NCBI GenBank assembly: GCA_024638905.1
Contig: JAHEJH010000005.1
Span: 1-20,107, forward strand
Source: Luminiphilus sp.
Lineage (GTDB): Bacteria > Pseudomonadota > Gammaproteobacteria > Pseudomonadales > Halieaceae
Length of the DNA stretch: 20,107 nucleotides
Direction: 5' to 3'
Both the position numbers and the translations under genes were made by a program. The notes beneath the pieces were generated by a model. The model ran no database searches and was not told the origin of the DNA. It saw nothing but the letters and a program-made list of their open reading frames with translations. Shown here one piece after another: positions 15,800 to 20,107 of this stretch (position 1 is its first letter; each line of letters begins with the position of its first letter).

Positions 15800-17019
15800 T
15801 GACAGAGCGGGTCGTCATCACCGGTCTCGGCGTGGTCTCCTGCCTGGGGAACGACGCGGTCACAGTCAAGGACGCCCTGTTCAACGGCCGCTCCGGTATC
15901 TCTTTACGGCAAGATCATGTCGACGCGGGGATGCGCTCGCAGATCGCCGGCATGCCAGATATCGACCTCTCGGAACATATCGACCGCAAGCAGTGGCGAT
16001 TCATGGGCGACGCGGCGGGATACGCCTACCTCAGCCTGCAGCAGGCGATTGCTCACGCAGGCTTGAGTGTCGCAGCAGTGTCCAATCCCCGCACCGGGAT
16101 TGTCGCGGGCTCCGGCGGTGCCTCGTCAGCCAGTCAGGTAGAGGCTGCCGATATTCTTCGCGACCGGGGTATCCGGCGCGTTGGCCCCTACCGGGTTACC
16201 CAGACTATGGGCAGTACGGTATCAGCGTGTCTTGCGACACCGTTTCAGATCAAGGGCGTTAATTATTCGATCTCCTCCGCCTGTTCAACCAGCGCACACT
16301 GTATTGGTCATGCGATGGAGCTCATACAGCTAGGTAAGCAGGACGTGGTGTTTGCCGGCGGTGGCGAGGAGTTGCACTGGACCATGAGCGCGTTATTTGA
16401 CGCGATGGGCGCGCTGTCGAGCCAATATAACGAGACGCCCGAGCGCGCCTCCCGCGCCTATGACGCCAATCGGGACGGCTTTGTGATTGCCGGCGGTGGC
16501 GGCATGCTGGTCGTGGAGTCACTGACCCATGCCAAAGCGCGGGGCGCCGACATTCTGGCAGAGCTGGTGGGCTACGGCGCCACCTCGGACGGCTACGACA
16601 TGGTCGCTCCTTCAGGTGAGGGCGCGGTGCGCTGTATGCAGCAGGCGATGCACGGGCTTGAGGGTCAGATCGACTATATCAACGCACACGGCACCAGTAC
16701 GCCAGCCGGCGATATCCAGGAGCTCAACGCGCTGCGGACTGTATTTGGCGAGCAGGCGCCGGTGATTGGCTCTACCAAATCGCTCTCGGGCCACTCACTG
16801 GGCGCTGCTGGCGTGCAGGAAGCTATTTACTCTCTGCTGATGATGGAGGACGATTTCATCGCGGCCTCGGCCAACATTGAAACGCTCGATGAAGGGGCTG
16901 AAGGCCTGCCGATTGCGGTGGAGCGGGTCGACAATGCCGGGCTACATCAGGTGATGTCGAACAGCTTCGGATTCGGTGGCACCAACGCCACACTCATTTT
17001 CCGACGTTATACGGACTGA
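15799..17019 (+). CDS. fabB: Beta-ketoacyl-ACP synthase I
   Basis: FabB condenses acyl-ACP with malonyl-ACP and is needed to elongate the cis-3-decenoyl product of FabA. The 406-residue thiolase-fold protein has the Cys-His-His triad: C162 in SSACSTSAH, H297 in INAHGTSTPAGD and H332 in KSLSGHSLGAAG. The C-terminal NSFGFGGTNATL is also present. The ATG overlaps the fabA stop (TAATG), which implies coupled translation and supports FabB rather than FabF. It converges on moeA with 24 nt between stops and no clear terminator. Confidence 0.98.
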   Translation: MTERVVITGLGVVSCLGNDAVTVKDALFNGRSGISLRQDHVDAGMRSQIAGMPDIDLSEHIDRKQWRFMGDAAGYAYLSLQQAIAHAGLSVAAVSNPRTGIVAGSGGASSASQVEAADILRDRGIRRVGPYRVTQTMGSTVSACLATPFQIKGVNYSISSACSTSAHCIGHAMELIQLGKQDVVFAGGGEELHWTMSALFDAMGALSSQYNETPERASRAYDANRDGFVIAGGGGMLVVESLTHAKARGADILAELVGYGATSDGYDMVAPSGEGAVRCMQQAMHGLEGQIDYINAHGTSTPAGDIQELNALRTVFGEQAPVIGSTKSLSGHSLGAAGVQEAIYSLLMMEDDFIAASANIETLDEGAEGLPIAVERVDNAGLHQVMSNSFGFGGTNATLIFRRYTD

Positions 17020-17043
17020 TTCACCGCGATCTGCAGCACTGGC

Positions 17044-18237
17044 TCACAGAGCCCACAGCGGCATCACCTCCACCCAGTCTCCCTCAGCCACAGTGGTACC
17101 CGGCGCAATGACGGCCAGGCCATCGGCCTCACTGAGACTGGTCAGGACGCCCGAGCTCTGGCTGCCCGTGAGCGCTGCCCGCAGGGCCTCACCTGATCCC
17201 GTCAAGCGAACGCGGAGGAACTCCTCTCGGGTGCCCGGACGCGTTAAGGCAAATGCCGCTTTCACAGGGAAGCGCTGCACCGGCAACGGATGTCCTCCCT
17301 GACGCTTGATCAGCCATGGCTTGGCCACCAGCGCAAAAGTGATAAACGCCGAGACCGGATTACCGGGCAGTCCGAAGATGGGTGTGCCGGCGACGTGTCC
17401 AAATGCCAGGGGCTTGCCGGGCTTAATCGCCAGCTTCCAGAGATCCAGCGCCCCCCTCTGCTCAATCTGCGATTTGACGTGGTCTTCTTCACCCACTGAG
17501 ACGCCACCGGCCGTGACGATGCAATCCGCCTCAGCGGCCGCCCGCTCCAACGCGTCACCAATCTGATCGGGATCATCGGGGAGATTGCCGCAATCGATCA
17601 CCGTCATCCCGAGCGCTCTGATCTGGGCAGCGAGACTAAAGCGATTGCTGTTGAAGATCTGGCCGGGATGCAGATCGCCACTGCCGGGCTCACGCAGTTC
17701 GTCTCCGGTCGTCAGCACGGCGACGTTGAGCGGCCGGAAGACGGGGACCGCATCCAGCCCCACCGAGGCCAGCAGGCCAATATCCTGAGGAGTCAATCGA
17801 TGCCCCGCCCCCACCAGTGTGTCCCCGGGTTGAATATCACTCCCTCGTCGACGGATATGCTGCCCCGGCTGAGCAGCGGGTAAGGTGACCTGCCCTTCTC
17901 CTAACTCGGCATTCTCCTGCAGGATCACGGCATCGGCCCCCGCAGGTATTTCCGCGCCTGTGAAAATCCTTGCCGTCGTGCCGGCTACCAACGGCAGCGG
18001 TGCTTGACCCGCCGGCACGCGCTGGCTGATGACCAGTGTGCCCGGCACATCCTGACTCGCCACGGCATAGCCATCCATGGCGCTGTTATCTGCCGGTGGC
18101 ACTGACAGGGTGGCGTTGATGGCTTCAGCGCAGCAACGATTGGGCGCCGCCTCGAGCGCGACCATTTCCCAGTCGGGCTGAGACTCAACAGTGGCGAGGA
18201 TGCGCTCCAGCGCCTCGGAAAGGGGGGTTAGCGCCAT
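17044..18237 (-). CDS. moeA: Molybdopterin molybdenumtransferase
   Basis: MoeA inserts molybdate into adenylylated molybdopterin to give the active cofactor. The 397-residue protein shows PPADNSAMDGYA (47-58), RIFTGAEIPAGADAV (90-104), LTTGDEL (175-181), GGVSVGEEDHVK (244-255), IKPGKPLAFG (271-280) and GLPGNPVSA (289-297), covering the MoeA N-terminal, MoCF and C-terminal domains. The ATG at 18237 follows the moaB stop by 3 nt, so the two are probably cotranscribed. The ribosome site is weak (GGGG about 10 nt upstream), suggesting coupling. No molybdoenzyme is encoded nearby. Confidence 0.97.
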   Translation of the reverse strand: MALTPLSEALERILATVESQPDWEMVALEAAPNRCCAEAINATLSVPPADNSAMDGYAVASQDVPGTLVISQRVPAGQAPLPLVAGTTARIFTGAEIPAGADAVILQENAELGEGQVTLPAAQPGQHIRRRGSDIQPGDTLVGAGHRLTPQDIGLLASVGLDAVPVFRPLNVAVLTTGDELREPGSGDLHPGQIFNSNRFSLAAQIRALGMTVIDCGNLPDDPDQIGDALERAAAEADCIVTAGGVSVGEEDHVKSQIEQRGALDLWKLAIKPGKPLAFGHVAGTPIFGLPGNPVSAFITFALVAKPWLIKRQGGHPLPVQRFPVKAAFALTRPGTREEFLRVRLTGSGEALRAALTGSQSSGVLTSLSEADGLAVIAPGTTVAEGDWVEVMPLWAL

Positions 18238-18240
18238 GAA

Positions 18241-18747
18241 TCAGTGGCCCCGGAGCACCCCGACAAAATTGCAAGGTTTGTGCTCGCTGTCGAGTTGATC
18301 CCGCAGTACGCCCTCCCAGGCGGTGCGACAGGCGCCCGTGGACCCGGGCATACAGAAAATCACGGTGCCATTCGCCAGTCCCGCTAGTGCGCGAGATTGC
18401 ACCGTCGAGGAGCCAATTTCGGTGAGGCTGAGCGCGCGGAAAACCTCACCAAAACCGTCAATGGTCTTATCAAAAAGCGGCGCCAGAGCCTCTGGCGTCG
18501 AATCCCGGCCTGAGAAACCGGTACCACCCGTGGTCAGAATCACCTCAACATCCGGCTCCGCAATCCACTGCGACACAATGGCACGAAGCTGATAAACGTC
18601 GTCAATCACAATCTGGCGATCCGCGATGTGATGACCTGCGTCACGAAGTGCCTCTTCGAGAAAGGCCCCTGACGTATCCGTCTCTTGCGTTCGGGTATCG
18701 CTCACGGTCAAAACCGCCACTTTTAGCGCTGCACTCACCCTCGCCAC
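18241..18747 (-). CDS. moaB: Molybdenum cofactor biosynthesis protein B
   Basis: MoaB belongs to the MoCF/MogA family that binds molybdopterin; family members adenylylate molybdopterin before metal insertion, though the role of E. coli MoaB itself is unclear. The 168-residue frame has VAVLTVSDTR (10-19), LTTGGTGFSGRDSTPEAL (71-88), GFGEVFRALSLTEIGSSTVQ (98-117) and MPGSTGACRTAW (132-143), matching E. coli MoaB closely. The start is GTG at 18747 (GGAG 9 nt upstream); a second GTG at 18738 with GAGGGG upstream is equally possible. The gene begins 3 nt after the stop of the RmlD-like gene, and the ribosome site overlaps that stop. It sits directly before moeA. Confidence 0.95.
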   Translation of the reverse strand: MARVSAALKVAVLTVSDTRTQETDTSGAFLEEALRDAGHHIADRQIVIDDVYQLRAIVSQWIAEPDVEVILTTGGTGFSGRDSTPEALAPLFDKTIDGFGEVFRALSLTEIGSSTVQSRALAGLANGTVIFCMPGSTGACRTAWEGVLRDQLDSEHKPCNFVGVLRGH

Positions 18748-18750
18748 CCC

Positions 18751-19623
18751 TCAGGACTCCACATAGAGGTCAATGTAGCGTCGAACGGCGCGGGGAACAA
18801 ACTCCCGCCAGCTCAACTGCTGTATGCCGAACTGATGGCGGAGCTCGGCACAATCCAGACTCAGGCTGGTGGGCGCTTCGGCGGTCGGCTCAATTAGCTC
18901 CATCAGTTCACGGGCTTCCGTAAACGGCTGGTATTGAGAGGCATTGGCCAGCACGGTCTCCATAAACGAATACAGATTGACCTCACCGATGCCGCTGTAG
19001 TGGTACAAACCCGACCGCGGCGCCCCCGCCCCCATCTGATCAATAATCCCGTGCATTACCCGTGCCACCTCGGCAACATGCACCGGGCTGCCCCTCACCT
19101 GCTCACTGACCTTGATGCGATCACCGCGGGCCAGGGCATCCAGTGCCCGTGCCAAAGGATTGGGGCGGCGGCCCCCGAACATGAGCCCAAGACGCAGGAT
19201 GAACACCTCACCAAGCGTCGTTTTCAGAAGCTCTTCGACCTCGATCAGGGTTTTGCCGACCGGATCCGTGGCGTCGGGCTGGTCACTCTCACGATACGGC
19301 CGCGTCAAAGTGCCCGAGAACACCCGCGCGCTGGATAGGTATAGGTAGCTCACGCCATCTTTCGCCGCCAACTCCGCCAACCAGCGGGTGCGCTCAATAT
19401 CCGGCTGGCCCACGGGGTCGACGCCGTCGATCTGAGTCACCAGCCTTGCGTCGAGGATCAGGTCAATCGGGTCACGGCGGATCAGTTTCTTGACCTGCCT
19501 CTCACGCCGCCAGCGCGTGGTATCCATGTCGACGCCCACAATCTCGTGGCGCATCAGAGGCGTGGCAAAAGAACGCAGGGCGTAGCCCAACGGAGAGTCG
19601 AGGCCCAGAACCAGAATACGCAT
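18751..19623 (-). CDS. RmlD-like NAD(P)-binding short-chain dehydrogenase homologue with altered active site
   Basis: This 290-residue protein has an extended SDR fold similar to dTDP-4-dehydrorhamnose reductase (RmlD) and sugar-nucleotide epimerases. The N-terminal strand and glycine motif are MRILVLGLDSPLG (1-13), followed by an acidic residue after strand 2 (VGVDMD). YLSSARVFSGTLTRPYRES (95-113) corresponds to the STDYVFDG region of RmlD. The catalytic Tyr-x-x-x-Lys is not present: the region reads TDPVGKTLIEVEELL (119-133), with Val at the Tyr position and Leu at the Lys position. The substrate-binding half (RLGLMFGGRRPNPLARALDALARGD) looks intact. It lies between ssb and moaB, 44 nt after ssb and 3 nt before moaB. 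It may be a non-catalytic NAD(P) or ligand-binding protein. Its function is unknown. Confidence 0.82.
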   Translation of the reverse strand: MRILVLGLDSPLGYALRSFATPLMRHEIVGVDMDTTRWRRERQVKKLIRRDPIDLILDARLVTQIDGVDPVGQPDIERTRWLAELAAKDGVSYLYLSSARVFSGTLTRPYRESDQPDATDPVGKTLIEVEELLKTTLGEVFILRLGLMFGGRRPNPLARALDALARGDRIKVSEQVRGSPVHVAEVARVMHGIIDQMGAGAPRSGLYHYSGIGEVNLYSFMETVLANASQYQPFTEARELMELIEPTAEAPTSLSLDCAELRHQFGIQQLSWREFVPRAVRRYIDLYVES

Positions 19624-19667
19624 GGTCAGTCAGGTCGTGGGGGCGCCGGTTGCACTGCGAGCGCCCG

Positions 19668-20107
19668 TCAGAAGGGAATGTCGTCTTCCGGGAAATCAAT
19701 GGGCGCGGGATCTGCCGCCGCAGCCGCCGGCGCACTGGCCGCGGGCGCGCTTTGATAGCCGCCCCCATCAGACGCCATATTGCGACTGTCGAGCATCTGC
19801 ATCTCTTGGGCTACGATCTCGGTCGTGTAGCGGTCCTGCCCGGACTGGTCCTGCCACTTGCGGGTACGCAGAGAGCCTTCCACATAAACCTTGGAGCCTT
19901 TGCGGAGGTATTCCGCGGCAATCTCGGACAGCCGGTTAAAAAACACCACACGATGCCACTCGGTGCGCTCCTGCTGATCACCCGTATTCTTGTCACGCCA
20001 GCTTTCCGAGGTGGCAAGACTGATATTGGTCACACCGCCGCCCGACGGCAGCACCCGGTGCTCCGGGTCATTGCCGAGGTTACCAACCAGAATAACTTTA
20101 TTGATGC
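19668..20107 (-). CDS. ssb: Single-stranded DNA-binding protein (5' end outside window)
   Basis: SSB coats single-stranded DNA and recruits repair and replication partners through its C-terminal tip. The frame enters at the right window edge as INKVILVGNLGNDPEHR, missing only about the first 4-6 residues. It then has the OB-fold sequence VTNISLATSESWRDKNTG, TEWHRVVFFNRLSEIAAEYL and GSLRTRKWQDQSGQDRYTTE. A short Gly/Ala/Pro-rich linker of about 30 residues leads to the acidic tip DFPEDDIPF. At roughly 150 residues in total it is shorter than E. coli SSB (178), because the linker is short. The GTG at 20054 that opens a smaller frame is internal. No start or promoter can be seen. A perfect GGGCGC/GCGCCC inverted repeat (19641-19666) follows the stop without a U-run. 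Confidence 0.97.
   Translation of the reverse strand, partial: INKVILVGNLGNDPEHRVLPSGGGVTNISLATSESWRDKNTGDQQERTEWHRVVFFNRLSEIAAEYLRKGSKVYVEGSLRTRKWQDQSGQDRYTTEIVAQEMQMLDSRNMASDGGGYQSAPAASAPAAAAADPAPIDFPEDDIPF

Noticed and set aside
17041..17053. GGCTC-ACA-GAGCC hairpin at the fabB/moeA junction, considered as a terminator
   Set aside because: The stem is only 5 bp and is not followed by a U-run in either direction.
20052..20054. GTG at 20054 as the start of ssb
   Set aside because: The frame continues upstream to the window edge with the conserved SSB N-terminus (NKVILVGNLG), so this GTG is an internal valine codon.

Overview
The window looks like ordinary chromosomal DNA from a GC-rich gammaproteobacterium. 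The evidence is an adjacent fabA-fabB pair (the anaerobic unsaturated fatty acid route), a rplU-rpmA-obgE block divergent from ispB, SSB with the DDIPF tip, and E. coli-like MoaB, MoeA and GalU. The acyl-CoA dehydrogenase cluster and general gene content would fit a marine lineage such as Halieaceae/Cellvibrionales, but that placement is inference. Coding density is very high: gaps are mostly under 20 nt and many genes overlap by 1-4 nt. I see no rRNA, tRNA, CRISPR array, IS element, phage gene or toxin-antitoxin pair. The only stretches of more than about 150 nt without a gene are 2138-2311, 3479-3645, 8570-8842 and 15021-15265.

Layout: (1) 1-3478, minus strand: three consecutive acyl-CoA dehydrogenase genes, the last cut by the left edge. 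They have a good sigma-70-type promoter at 3535-3563. (2) 3646-4728, plus: hemH, last step of protoheme synthesis. (3) 4736-8569, minus: rplU, rpmA, a terminator, then obgE, proB and a ZIP metal transporter, tightly packed. (4) 8843-11424, plus: ispB and pgi, overlapping by 1 nt. (5) 11429-15020, minus: manC-galU-manB with 4-nt overlaps, giving GDP-mannose and UDP-glucose precursors. (6) 15266-17019, plus: fabA-fabB. (7) 17044-20107, minus: ssb (5' end cut by the right edge), an RmlD-like short-chain dehydrogenase homologue, moaB and moeA.

Functionally, Pgi interconverts glucose-6-P and fructose-6-P. ManC (isomerase domain) turns fructose-6-P into mannose-6-P, ManB makes mannose-1-P, and the ManC nucleotidyltransferase domain makes GDP-mannose. 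GalU turns glucose-1-P into UDP-glucose. These genes therefore form a compact hexose-phosphate-to-sugar-nucleotide cassette, likely feeding surface polysaccharide. FabA/FabB make unsaturated fatty acids, while the acyl-CoA dehydrogenases degrade acyl-CoAs. MoaB/MoeA act in molybdenum cofactor synthesis.

I found no convincing new multi-gene system. The points most worth following are: an acyl-CoA dehydrogenase pair in which one member lacks the FAD signature and the catalytic glutamate (a possible obligate heteromer); an RmlD-like protein in the ssb-moaB-moeA cluster that has lost the SDR Tyr/Lys pair; a ZIP transporter with lysine at a metal-site position; and several unusual intergenic structures around rplU.
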